The notes beneath the pieces are model-generated. The model did not search any database. It saw nothing but the letters and a program-made list of their open reading frames with translations, and was not told where the DNA came from. Of a stretch of DNA of 64,000 bases, positions 9,706 through 17,250 are shown piece after piece. The stretch is from Allobaileyella intestinalis (lineage in GTDB: Bacteria > Bacillota > Clostridia > Peptostreptococcales > Anaerovoracaceae). Numbering within the stretch: position 1 is the first letter of the stretch; every line of letters starts with the position of its first letter. Made by a program: the position numbers and the translations under genes. The stretch covers positions 124,001 to 188,000 of the forward strand of contig NZ_VUNB01000001.1 in NCBI RefSeq assembly GCF_009695865.1. Direction: 5' to 3'.

Positions 9706-11157
9706 CTAGTACTTCGGCACATCTATGAAAGGATGGTTGGCCTGTTCAATATCGTTGCTGTAGATAATATGCTGAGTTTCCAGCTGCTCTTTCATCCAGC
9801 CGGTGAATTCCGGTCCAATGAAAACAGGAATACTGCTTCTGTACATCCGCCCTGAATAAGCTTCGTGAGGCAGGTTGGCGAAACGGAAGCTTTCATCCTC
9901 CTCGCTGGCAATCTTGAGGGTATCCATGTTCTGGTCTTTTACATCCCGGGCTTTGATGAAAGCGGGGCTGTTGCTCCAGCTCCTCGGTTTGCGGTTTCCA
10001 GGAAGAATCCTGCTGAAAATAGGATCTCCCACAACGGTGGAGGCACCGGCCAGGGCTTTTTCCAGGTCTTCTTCTTCCCGGGAGTGGAGGTCACCATCTC
10101 TCAGGAGGCCGCAGGTGAATTCAGTTGTGCATATCAGGTGGACGTTTTTCATTCCAAAGTCATGTTCCAGGCAGGTTCTGACTGAGGCAGCAGCCAGGGC
10201 TTCGCCTATGACGAAGGCGCCGCCGGTGGCGCACTGTTTTATATTGTGAGGGTCCCGCCGGCTTTTATATTCGTTGTCTGCGTATGAGAAATCTTCTCTG
10301 ATGTGGGTCTGAGAGGTTTTGGCTGACGGGTCCGGGCCGTCAAAAATGCTGCGGCACCGGCCGTCTGCGGCGGCTTCCCGGATCAGGGAAATCATTTTCT
10401 CCGAGGCGTATTTTCCCATGGGCACTCCCGTAACGTAGGGAATGCCAAACTTTTTTTTCATATAAACAGAAGCATTTCTTGCCGTTGAAGACAGGGCCAC
10501 GTTAACGTCGGCTTCACCCATTCTTCCAATATGGTCCAGGGTTGAACCCATTGCCATGGTGCAAATAATCTGAAAGCCCGCTTCTTCAAAGAGCCTGGTC
10601 AGAGCCTCCACATTTCCTGTTACAGAGAAATCCAGGGGGTTGACGCCCAGCAGGTTGATCTTGATTTTTCCAGGAGCCATTTTTCCTTCCTTCTTATCAG
10701 ACCCAGACGGATCATGGCAGAAGTTTTTTACAAGCATTTCCTGAGCGGCACAGGCTCCCAGCACATAGGTGTCCATGGCGTTTGTTGTGAATCCGAAGGA
10801 GGGGATACCTGTGCGCTGCTGGATTATTCTGGCAATTCCCTTCATATCGGTTGAAAGAAACAGAGGAATGAGGCCGGCAGTAACTACGATGAACCGGGGC
10901 TTTTTCTCCATTGCGGCATCACAGATGTCGGTTATCAGCTTCTCGTCGTTTCCCAGGATTACGTCGTTTTCCATCATATGGGAAATGTAGATCATGCTGT
11001 CCATGGTGTACCAGCGTGGCTCGTCGTGGGTGTTGTATGTGGAATTGCACCCTGAAGCGTCGTGCATCACCACCATGCCTCCCAGTTCATAGAGAACTGA
11101 ATTGATTCCGAACAAATCTGCAGAATATGTAGATAGAACTCTCACTGCCTGTTTCAC
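9706..11157 (-). CDS. Nitrogenase component 1-like protein, NifK-type subunit
   Basis: A 483-residue protein of the nitrogenase component 1 (Oxidored_nitro) family, placed on the beta (NifK) side. The start is a GTG at 11157, 8 bases after GGAGG; the TTG at 11172 would overlap that site. Near the N-terminus is SVLYELGGMVVMHDASGC followed by HDEPRW. The same signature occurs in the second half of the fused protein at 14656-17250, so the two are homologous. Only one of the usual cluster cysteines remains (Cys37); the region matching the second, VVTAGLIPLFLSTD, has none. The later VVGDPIFSRILPG motif is also shared with the fusion. It is expected to pair with the product of 11211-12548. The reaction is unknown; no vnf, anf, bch or F430 signature was recognised. 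Confidence 0.85.
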   Translation of the reverse strand: MKQAVRVLSTYSADLFGINSVLYELGGMVVMHDASGCNSTYNTHDEPRWYTMDSMIYISHMMENDVILGNDEKLITDICDAAMEKKPRFIVVTAGLIPLFLSTDMKGIARIIQQRTGIPSFGFTTNAMDTYVLGACAAQEMLVKNFCHDPSGSDKKEGKMAPGKIKINLLGVNPLDFSVTGNVEALTRLFEEAGFQIICTMAMGSTLDHIGRMGEADVNVALSSTARNASVYMKKKFGIPYVTGVPMGKYASEKMISLIREAAADGRCRSIFDGPDPSAKTSQTHIREDFSYADNEYKSRRDPHNIKQCATGGAFVIGEALAAASVRTCLEHDFGMKNVHLICTTEFTCGLLRDGDLHSREEEDLEKALAGASTVVGDPIFSRILPGNRKPRSWSNSPAFIKARDVKDQNMDTLKIASEEDESFRFANLPHEAYSGRMYRSSIPVFIGPEFTGWMKEQLETQHIIYSNDIEQANHPFIDVPKY

Positions 11158-11210
11158 GGCATATACCTCCAATCAGCGTAGTTGCGCCTGCTCCTGATTT
11201 TCACGTTCAG

Positions 11211-12548
11211 CTATGCAGAGCATCCGAAGCCCTTGACCTGTATAATCGATTTTACGTCGTCTTCCCGGTCCATGGCATCTTCCATTTCACCGCACAGGCG
11301 GATGATAGCTTCGTATCCGTACCAGCCGTTGTTTTCAATCATGTTGACCATGTGGGTGGTTCCGGAAAAATATGCTGCTTTCTGACCTATGGCCAGCAGC
11401 CTTCCTCCTGCCAGGGTGGCGGCGTTCCGTGGGAAGAACCGGCTTTTGAAGTTTTTTGTTGCCCTGAGAGGCAGATCAGGATAGTTTTCCTGAAGCCATT
11501 TCAGTGCACCGTGATCATCAGGCATTACCACATCGCCGTAAATCATGGTGACATTAAATCCATGGGAAAGAAGGAGCCTGGTCAGAGAAAAGAAACAGGT
11601 GGTGGAACTCATGTCGATTACAACAGGTGCTCCGTCCAGCTTCTCCCTTGCCCTCTCCAGGGCAGCTTCAGCCTGAGCCCGGCGGCCTTCCAGGTAACCG
11701 GGTTTTATGGAGATTCCCAGCCTGCAGGCCAGCTTATTCATGTCTTCGTCGATTTCATCCATGTTCCAGGTATAAGGCATGTATATATTGTCCTGACCCA
11801 GCCGCTTTTTCAGATCTGCCGCTCCATAGGCTGCAACTGGCATGGAGTAGATATTAAGAGATCCCTTGTTCATCTCCTTGTATTCTGGGTAGGTTATGCA
11901 TTTGCATATATCCCTTACGGTGTATCCATTATCTGTGAGGAGTTTCATGTGATCGCTGTTCGGTGTGATGGCAGTGTTGCTGCCAATCATGTTAACGGAA
12001 CGGGGATCCTGTTCCCCGGGCCTGAGCCCGCCGTAAATCTGACTGCGGATGAACTCTTCAGGTGTAACTTCGTTTTTTTGCATCGTAGGTATCATATAGC
12101 ACCGGATGAAATCGATGTCAGGATACCTTTCGTTAAGGGTGTCATATATATAGTCTACGTCAGTGGCCAGAAAGTGGTGAATGCATCCTGTAAATCCCAG
12201 CACAGCAGTAGGCCTTCTCGGGAGTTTGTCTATGATGTCTGAAATTCCTTCAATGAACAGCTCTTCCATGTCTCCGGAAAGAATGTCCCGCTCTTCAATC
12301 ATGACCATGGAATATCTGTCCAGTCCTTCATATTCTGCGGCGGAAAGGACTACGCCACGAAGACAGGCGGAAGCGCCTACGTAGATCTGGTGGGCACCGG
12401 GAACCAGGTTGGCTGTATGGGTGATGGTCCATGTTCCCCTGGAAGGGCAGGTGTATTCAAGGCTGTCTCTGAAAGGCTCGTCTTCGGTTATCTGGCTTAC
12501 CTTTATTTCGGCTCCTGAAGGATCTGGATTGTGAAGATCTACAAGCAT
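11211..12548 (-). CDS. Nitrogenase component 1-like protein, NifD-type subunit
   Basis: A 445-residue nitrogenase component 1 family protein. Three cysteines sit where NifD and BchN place cluster ligands: Cys34 (EYTCPSRG), Cys62 (GASACLRG) and Cys122 (GFTGCIHHFLATD). Their spacing is close to that of the BchN ligands of dark-operative protochlorophyllide reductase as I recall them. With Cys37 of the neighbouring NifK-type subunit they could complete a four-cysteine interface cluster. I see no clear equivalent of the FeMo-cofactor Cys-275/His-442 pair. A strong GGAGG precedes the ATG. It is the middle gene of the minus operon, 53 bp before the NifK-type gene and 96 bp after the NifH-like gene. 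It is homologous to the first half of the fusion at 14656. Confidence 0.85.
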   Translation of the reverse strand: MLVDLHNPDPSGAEIKVSQITEDEPFRDSLEYTCPSRGTWTITHTANLVPGAHQIYVGASACLRGVVLSAAEYEGLDRYSMVMIEERDILSGDMEELFIEGISDIIDKLPRRPTAVLGFTGCIHHFLATDVDYIYDTLNERYPDIDFIRCYMIPTMQKNEVTPEEFIRSQIYGGLRPGEQDPRSVNMIGSNTAITPNSDHMKLLTDNGYTVRDICKCITYPEYKEMNKGSLNIYSMPVAAYGAADLKKRLGQDNIYMPYTWNMDEIDEDMNKLACRLGISIKPGYLEGRRAQAEAALERAREKLDGAPVVIDMSSTTCFFSLTRLLLSHGFNVTMIYGDVVMPDDHGALKWLQENYPDLPLRATKNFKSRFFPRNAATLAGGRLLAIGQKAAYFSGTTHMVNMIENNGWYGYEAIIRLCGEMEDAMDREDDVKSIIQVKGFGCSA

Positions 12549-12644
12549 GTGTGGCCTCCGTTATTTTCAATAGTGATTAAACTCATATTTGTACCTTTTA
12601 AGTGGGTGCCGGGCCTCTGGCTGATAAGCAGGAGGCAGCCGGGG

Positions 12645-13400
12645 TCAGGCGTTTGCTGTTCCCATGAGCTTGTAAGCCAGGGCGAGATAGTCCTGTGCTG
12701 CCGGAGCTCCCGGGAAGGCCTGACTCACTGTGAGACCCATGTCGCTGGCTTTTTTCACGGTCTCGCTGTACTCAAGCATGTGAACAATAGGGCATTCCAG
12801 ATCCTCCGAAAGCTGGTAGAGCTTTTTCTCTTCATCAGGAACATTTCTCTTGTTGCCTATTATTCCGGCAAGGCCGTTGTGGCCTCTCCGCTTGAAATTG
12901 TCCATTGCAAGGCCCAGGTTCATTGCTGCGTGAATGGCCATCTGTTCTCCTGAAGAGACAACGAAGACCTGATCAGTAAAGTCCCGGCGGAGGGGCATGG
13001 AGAAGCCGCCGCAAACCACGTCCCCGAGAACATCAAAGAAGACTACATCAGGTTTCAGAATGTCTCCTGCGCCTTTTTCCTTCAGAAGCTCCAGGGCCTT
13101 AGCCACGCCTCTTCCGGCACAGCCAATGCCAGGGGTAGGACCGCCGGCCTCCACACAGATAACTCCGTTATAGCCTCGGATATACATGTCTTCCAGGGTT
13201 ATAGCCTTGACTTTTTTCCTGTATATATCCAGCACAGGAGTAAGGGGCTTTCCCATCCTCAGGCTTATGGTGGAGTCAGCCTTCGGGTCGCATCCCACCT
13301 GCATTACAGTGAGACCCTGGCCGGCCAGGGCGGCAGACATATTTGAAACGGTGGTGGACTTGCCGATACCACCCTTGCCGTAAATGGCGATTTTTTTCAT
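12645..13400 (-). CDS. NifH-like nitrogenase reductase family ATPase (module 1)
   Basis: A 251-residue NifH/BchL/CfbC-type iron protein. It has the P-loop GKGGIGKST at residues 9-17, the [16 protein letters not shown] block with Cys94, and [13 protein letters not shown] with Cys130. These are the two cysteines per monomer that hold the 4Fe-4S cluster between subunits, so electron transfer coupled to ATP hydrolysis is expected. The start at 13400 follows AAAGGAAT; the frame extends further upstream but would run through a terminator hairpin. It is the first gene of the minus operon and probably passes electrons to the D/K-type pair that follows. Confidence 0.92.
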   Translation of the reverse strand: MKKIAIYGKGGIGKSTTVSNMSAALAGQGLTVMQVGCDPKADSTISLRMGKPLTPVLDIYRKKVKAITLEDMYIRGYNGVICVEAGGPTPGIGCAGRGVAKALELLKEKGAGDILKPDVVFFDVLGDVVCGGFSMPLRRDFTDQVFVVSSGEQMAIHAAMNLGLAMDNFKRRGHNGLAGIIGNKRNVPDEEKKLYQLSEDLECPIVHMLEYSETVKKASDMGLTVSQAFPGAPAAQDYLALAYKLMGTANA

Positions 13401-13540
13401 GATAATTCCTTTCGGTATAGTAAATAAAAACACTCCGCCCTGAGGCGGAGCATCTGTATTCATGAAAGCAGCTTATCTGATGTTCATGTAAGACACTTCC
13501 GGCTCTGAACTTGTCATTACCTGTCAGTAATCTGTATTTA
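13401..13540 (-). ncRNA. Structured 5' leader of nitrogenase-like module 1 (candidate attenuator RNA)
   Basis: The leader, from the predicted start near 13539 to the nifH-like ATG, is about 140 nt and ends in an intrinsic terminator (13420-13450). Upstream it holds an ATTAC/GTAAT hairpin, then ACAAG, then CCGGAAG. These elements are found in similar order in the leader of the divergent operon. This fits transcription attenuation by a riboswitch or RNA-binding protein. It matches no riboswitch class I know. The structure is inferred by hand and was not folded computationally. Confidence 0.5.
13420..13450 (-). terminator. Leader terminator upstream of nifH-like module 1
   Basis: On the minus strand a 7-bp all-GC-rich stem (CTCCGCC / GGCGGAG) with loop TCAG is followed by TGTTTTTATTTA, only about 20 bases before the start codon at 13400. 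In this position it acts as an attenuator and does not end an upstream gene. Confidence 0.8.
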
Positions 13541-13545
13541 TGGTT

Positions 13546-13573
13546 ATTGTATCAGCAGACCATGATTTGTCAA
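13546..13573 (-). promoter_or_regulatory. Promoter of nitrogenase-like module 1
   Basis: The minus strand has a perfect TTGACA (13568-13573), a 16-bp spacer and TACAAT (13546-13551). The predicted start is near 13539, about 140 bases before the nifH-like ATG. Confidence 0.75.
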
Positions 13574-13642
13574 TGAGCGGAAACAGCTGAAAATACCTGA
13601 AATTCCGGTATTTCAGTGTTATCTTTTAAACGTTCTTCTGCG

Positions 13643-13672
13643 TTGACTTGCATCAATGGGTGATGATACAAT
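13643..13672 (+). promoter_or_regulatory. Promoter of nitrogenase-like module 2 / hyp operon
   Basis: TTGACT (13643-13648), an 18-bp spacer and TACAAT (13667-13672). It is divergent from and about 70 bp away from the module 1 promoter. Both use the same TACAAT -10 sequence. Confidence 0.75.
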
Positions 13673-13678
13673 CCGTAA

Positions 13679-13829
13679 ATAAAGACTGACTGTAAGGTTA
13701 TCCAAGCGGGAAGGTGCAGTATGTCATTTGTATATAGAGACTTGTGAGATATATAGGCGCCGTTTCCCTGGAGACGGCGCTGTTTTTTATGCTTTTAAGT
13801 GCTTATAAGCAATATGAAAGGAAGATGAA
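13679..13829 (+). ncRNA. Structured 5' leader of nitrogenase-like module 2 (candidate attenuator RNA)
   Basis: A leader of about 150 nt between the promoter and the second nifH-like gene. A GACTG...AAGGTTAT..CAAG segment begins just after the promoter, resembles the opposite leader and can form a small wobble hairpin. Next comes GCGGGAAGGTGCAG, whose GGGAA could pair with the TTTCCC of the downstream terminator arm and so act as an antiterminator. The terminator itself is at 13757-13788. There is slight resemblance to cobalamin-riboswitch boxes, but the conserved distal box is missing, so I leave the class open. Confidence 0.5.
13757..13788 (+). terminator. Leader terminator upstream of nifH-like module 2
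   Basis: A 10 to 11-bp stem (GCGCCGTTTCC / GGAGACGGCGC, one wobble pair) is followed by TGTTTTTT, 41 bases before the ATG at 13830. It lies between a strong promoter and the first gene and is therefore a likely regulated attenuator. Confidence 0.85.
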
Positions 13830-14621
13830 ATGATCAAACTTGCTGTATACGGTAAGGGAGGAATAGGAAAGTCCACTGTTACCAGCAACCTGGCTGCGGC
13901 ATTTGCATTAAAGGGATACAAGGTGATGCAGATAGGCTGCGATCCGAAGGCTGACTCCACTATTAACCTTTTGCACGGGGACGGGGTTATGCCTGTCATG
14001 AATTACATGAGGGAGTTTGACCAGGAACCGGGAATAGAGGATATTATCCGCCAGGGCTTCGGAGGAGTGTACTGCGTGGAAGCAGGAGGCCCTACACCGG
14101 GCATCGGCTGTGCAGGAAGGGGAATAATCTCTACCTTCAACCTGCTGGATGATTTAAGGGTATTTGAAAAATTCAAGCCGGATATTGTACTTTACGATGT
14201 TCTGGGAGATGTGGTGTGCGGAGGATTTGCCGCACCTATACGGGAAGGATACGCAGAAGATATTCTGATCGTCACATCCGGGGAGAAAATGGCCCTTTAT
14301 GCTGCCAACAACATTAAAACTGCAGTAGATAATTTTGCAGACAGAGGATATGCCAAGGTGAGGGGCATAGTTTTCAACCACAGAAACGTGGAGAACGAGG
14401 AAGAAAAGGTCAGCGCCTTTGCTGCCCAGTCGGGAATTCCTGTAGTAGGAGAGATTCCAAGAAGCCGGGAAATTCTGGAATTTGAGGACAAGTGCCTTAC
14501 TGTAGTTGAAGGAGACCCTGATTCTGAGATTGCAGGAGCATTTTTCAAGCTGGCAGACTGGGTCATCAGAGACCATGAAGAAAGAGAGCAGAGAGAACTG
14601 GACGACAGTTCACAGAACTAA
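13830..14621 (+). CDS. NifH-like nitrogenase reductase family ATPase (module 2)
   Basis: A 263-residue iron protein related to the module 1 reductase. The P-loop GKGGIGKST is at residues 9-17; the cluster cysteines are Cys94 (GIGCAGRG) and Cys130 ([11 protein letters not shown]). Arg97 in GCAGRG corresponds to the arginine that is ADP-ribosylated in true NifH. The C-terminus adds a short charged tail ([11 protein letters not shown]). An AAGGAAG site lies upstream. It is the first gene of the plus-strand operon, and the fused catalytic gene follows 34 bp later or overlaps it, depending on the start chosen. It is expected to reduce that fused partner. Confidence 0.92.
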   Translation: MIKLAVYGKGGIGKSTVTSNLAAAFALKGYKVMQIGCDPKADSTINLLHGDGVMPVMNYMREFDQEPGIEDIIRQGFGGVYCVEAGGPTPGIGCAGRGIISTFNLLDDLRVFEKFKPDIVLYDVLGDVVCGGFAAPIREGYAEDILIVTSGEKMALYAANNIKTAVDNFADRGYAKVRGIVFNHRNVENEEEKVSAFAAQSGIPVVGEIPRSREILEFEDKCLTVVEGDPDSEIAGAFFKLADWVIRDHEEREQRELDDSSQN

Positions 14622-14655
14622 AGAGAAACATGGCCTTCTGGCCGGGAGAGCAACT

Positions 14656-17250
14656 ATGGGTGGAAAAGCTTTTTACATTACAGCAGGAGAACTGGCAGAC
14701 AGGGGATTTGAGTCCATGCCTGATGAGATGGTCAGCGGTAAAGGGCTGATTTTCTCTTCACCTGCCACCTTGTCGTACAACTCTCCGGGAGCCCAGGGGT
14801 TCGGAGTGAAGAGAGCAGGCCTTGTTATACCAGAATCAGTAATGCTTCTGGTTGCACCTGCCTGCTGCGGACGGAATACAACCATCCTTGGAGACATGGG
14901 AGGCTACAGCCACAGAACTTTTTTCCTGGAAATGGACGAGAACGACCTTGTTACTGGCCGTCATCTCACCGATATTCCACGGGTCATCAGAGAGCTTCTG
15001 AAGGTCTGCAGAAGCCGGGGCCAGGATCCTAAGGCTGTGGTGATCTGCATCACTTGCGTAGATGCGCTTATGGGTACTGACCTGGAAAGAGTCTGCCGCA
15101 AAGCTGAGGAAGAGACTGGCGTCAAGGTGGTGCCTACTTATATGTACGCTCTCACCAGAGAAGGAAGAAATCCACCTATGGTTGCAGTGAGGGAGAGTAT
15201 CTACAACCTTCTGGAGAGACTTCCGGTGAAAACAAGAATGACTAATATTCTCGGTTTTTTCTCTTCCATTGATAAAAACTCAGAACTGTTTCAGGTACTG
15301 GGGCGCCTTGGAATAAACCAGGTTAAACAGGTGGCCGGGTGCAGTACCATGGATGAATTCCTTGAGATGGGCGCTGCCAATTTCAATATTCTCCTCCATC
15401 CGGAGGCCAGAAAGGCGGCAGTGAGCCTTCAGGAAAGGCTGGGAATGCCGTTTATCGAAATGTCCAGGGTATATGAAGTTGACAGAATAGGAAAACAGTA
15501 CAGGGGACTGGCTGGCATTCTGGGTGGATCTGTTGAACTGGACCAGTGGGAGTCCCGGGCCGCTGAAGAAGCAGAGAAGTTCAAGGCTGATTTCAGTGGC
15601 AGGAGACTGGCAATCGGACAGGTGGTTGACGGCAGTCCTGCAGAAATGGCTCTGGCCTTCACCAGATTGGGCTTGAAAGTCACAGCCGTATTTGCCAATC
15701 AGGGGGAAGAAGATTTTCCATATATCAGGGAGCTGGCACAGCTGGACCCTGAGGTGAAATTCTACGCCACCCTCAGTCCGTCAATGATCAATTACAGAGA
15801 AGCAGGTGATGTGGATCTGACTCTTGGAATGGACGGAGCTTATTATTATCCGGAGGTTCCCAATGTGCCTTGGAACCAGGAAGACCAGCCATTTGGCTAC
15901 AGCGGGTTCATAGAGCTTCTCAAATCTGTGAGAGAGGCTTTTGAGCAGGATAACAGATTGGCTCTTCCGGAAAAAATATCTTTCCCTGATCCGAAGATAC
16001 AGGGCTGCCCTGCAGAGAAAGAGACTGGTGTAAAGGAAGAATACAATCCCTATGCTGATCCGGAGAACCGGGGACCAAAGGGAATGAGGCTGTTTATGTC
16101 ACCTTTCACACCGGACCAGAGCGGAGCCTGCTCCGTCCTTTACGAGTACGGGGGAATGCTGGAAATCCTTGATGCAGGCGGATGTGTAGGAAATATCTGC
16201 GGATATGATGAGCCACGGTGGATGACAAAGACCAGTGCCATTTTCAGTGCTGGCCTTAGAGACATGGATGCCATACTGGGAAGAGACCAGCTGCTCATAG
16301 AAAAGACAGGAAAGGCCCTGGAGGACGTGAGCCCGGCCTTTGTGGGACTGATCGGCACGCCGGTGCCGTCGGTGATTGCAACTGACTACAGAGCCCTTAA
16401 GAAGCTGATGGAAAAAGACTACGGACTGCCTGTAGTGCCTGTGGAAACTAACGGGCTGGAGCTCTACGACAAAGGGCAGGAGAAAGCATATATGCAGCTT
16501 TTCAAACAGTTCGCAGAAGATGTTCCAGAAGAAGCTTCTGTCAAGTGGAATTCCGGCAGATATCTGGCCGGCGTCCTTGGAGCAACTCCCCTTGACACCC
16601 TAGGTTCAGACAGTCACCTGGAGATAGAAAAGATGCTGAAAAAAAACGGCATTCTCCCTGATGAGGCAGAGGTGGTAGTCTTCGGCAGAGGGGACAGATT
16701 TGAGAATCTGAAGGATGCCGGAAAGTTAAATGAGATAATAGTAGTTTCCCCTTCAGGAATGAAACCTGCCCTTTATATGAACGACAGGTTCGGCATTCCC
16801 TTCAGGACCATGTACCCCCTGGGAGGAGAAGATGTTTCCGGCCTGGCCAGGAAAATCATCAGGAACAATGAAGGCAGGATGCCATCAAAAATCCTGATCA
16901 TCCACCAGCAGGTATTTGCCGATTCCCTGAGGAACGGTCTGAGAAAAGCCTTTGAGAATGATGAGAAGTTCTCCGGTGGTTCTCTCCCGGAAATCCAGTG
17001 CGCAACCTGGTTCATGACAAGGAAAGAGCTGATGGAACAGGGAGACGGAAGTTTGAGGCAGGAGAGAGATCTGACAGAAATGGTCTTTGGTGGAAATTAC
17101 GACATGGTTCTTGGAGATCCGGTATACAGGCGTGCCCTGCCAGGATATAAAGGAATTTATCTTTCCCTTCCACATTATGTAGCGTCCGGGGAGCTGGCTG
17201 GAATCAGGACAGAGGAAGATTTCTGGCAAAAAGCTGGTGAATTAGTATGA
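14656..17250 (+). CDS. Fused NifD/NifK-like nitrogenase component 1 protein
   Basis: An 864-residue protein with two tandem nitrogenase component 1 domains, about residues 1-440 (D-type) and 475-864 (K-type). The D half has Cys70-Cys71 (APACCGRN), and Cys131 and Cys134 (ICITC). It lacks an equivalent of Cys34 of the unfused D-type protein. The K half has SVLYEYGGM, DAGGC with Cys510, then Cys515 and YDEPRW, as in the gene at 9706-11157. A LGDPVYRRALPG motif lies near the end. The start at 14656 has GGGAGAG 7 bases upstream; an ATG at 14575 overlapping the nifH-like gene is the alternative. Its stop overlaps the hypF start by 4 bp, so translation is coupled to hydrogenase-type maturation genes. 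The reaction is unknown. Confidence 0.85.
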   Translation: MGGKAFYITAGELADRGFESMPDEMVSGKGLIFSSPATLSYNSPGAQGFGVKRAGLVIPESVMLLVAPACCGRNTTILGDMGGYSHRTFFLEMDENDLVTGRHLTDIPRVIRELLKVCRSRGQDPKAVVICITCVDALMGTDLERVCRKAEEETGVKVVPTYMYALTREGRNPPMVAVRESIYNLLERLPVKTRMTNILGFFSSIDKNSELFQVLGRLGINQVKQVAGCSTMDEFLEMGAANFNILLHPEARKAAVSLQERLGMPFIEMSRVYEVDRIGKQYRGLAGILGGSVELDQWESRAAEEAEKFKADFSGRRLAIGQVVDGSPAEMALAFTRLGLKVTAVFANQGEEDFPYIRELAQLDPEVKFYATLSPSMINYREAGDVDLTLGMDGAYYYPEVPNVPWNQEDQPFGYSGFIELLKSVREAFEQDNRLALPEKISFPDPKIQGCPAEKETGVKEEYNPYADPENRGPKGMRLFMSPFTPDQSGACSVLYEYGGMLEILDAGGCVGNICGYDEPRWMTKTSAIFSAGLRDMDAILGRDQLLIEKTGKALEDVSPAFVGLIGTPVPSVIATDYRALKKLMEKDYGLPVVPVETNGLELYDKGQEKAYMQLFKQFAEDVPEEASVKWNSGRYLAGVLGATPLDTLGSDSHLEIEKMLKKNGILPDEAEVVVFGRGDRFENLKDAGKLNEIIVVSPSGMKPALYMNDRFGIPFRTMYPLGGEDVSGLARKIIRNNEGRMPSKILIIHQQVFADSLRNGLRKAFENDEKFSGGSLPEIQCATWFMTRKELMEQGDGSLRQERDLTEMVFGGNYDMVLGDPVYRRALPGYKGIYLSLPHYVASGELAGIRTEEDFWQKAGELV

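Noticed and set aside
13679..13829. Cobalamin or NiCo riboswitch in the nitrogenase-like leader
   Set aside because: GGGAAGGTGCAG and ACTGACAGG-type fragments recall these classes, but the conserved distal boxes and four-way junction are missing. I keep it as an unclassified leader.
12645..17250. True nitrogen-fixing nifHDK
   Set aside because: The catalytic subunits lack the full P-cluster cysteine set and a recognisable FeMo-cofactor ligand pair, and nifB, nifE and nifN are absent from the window.
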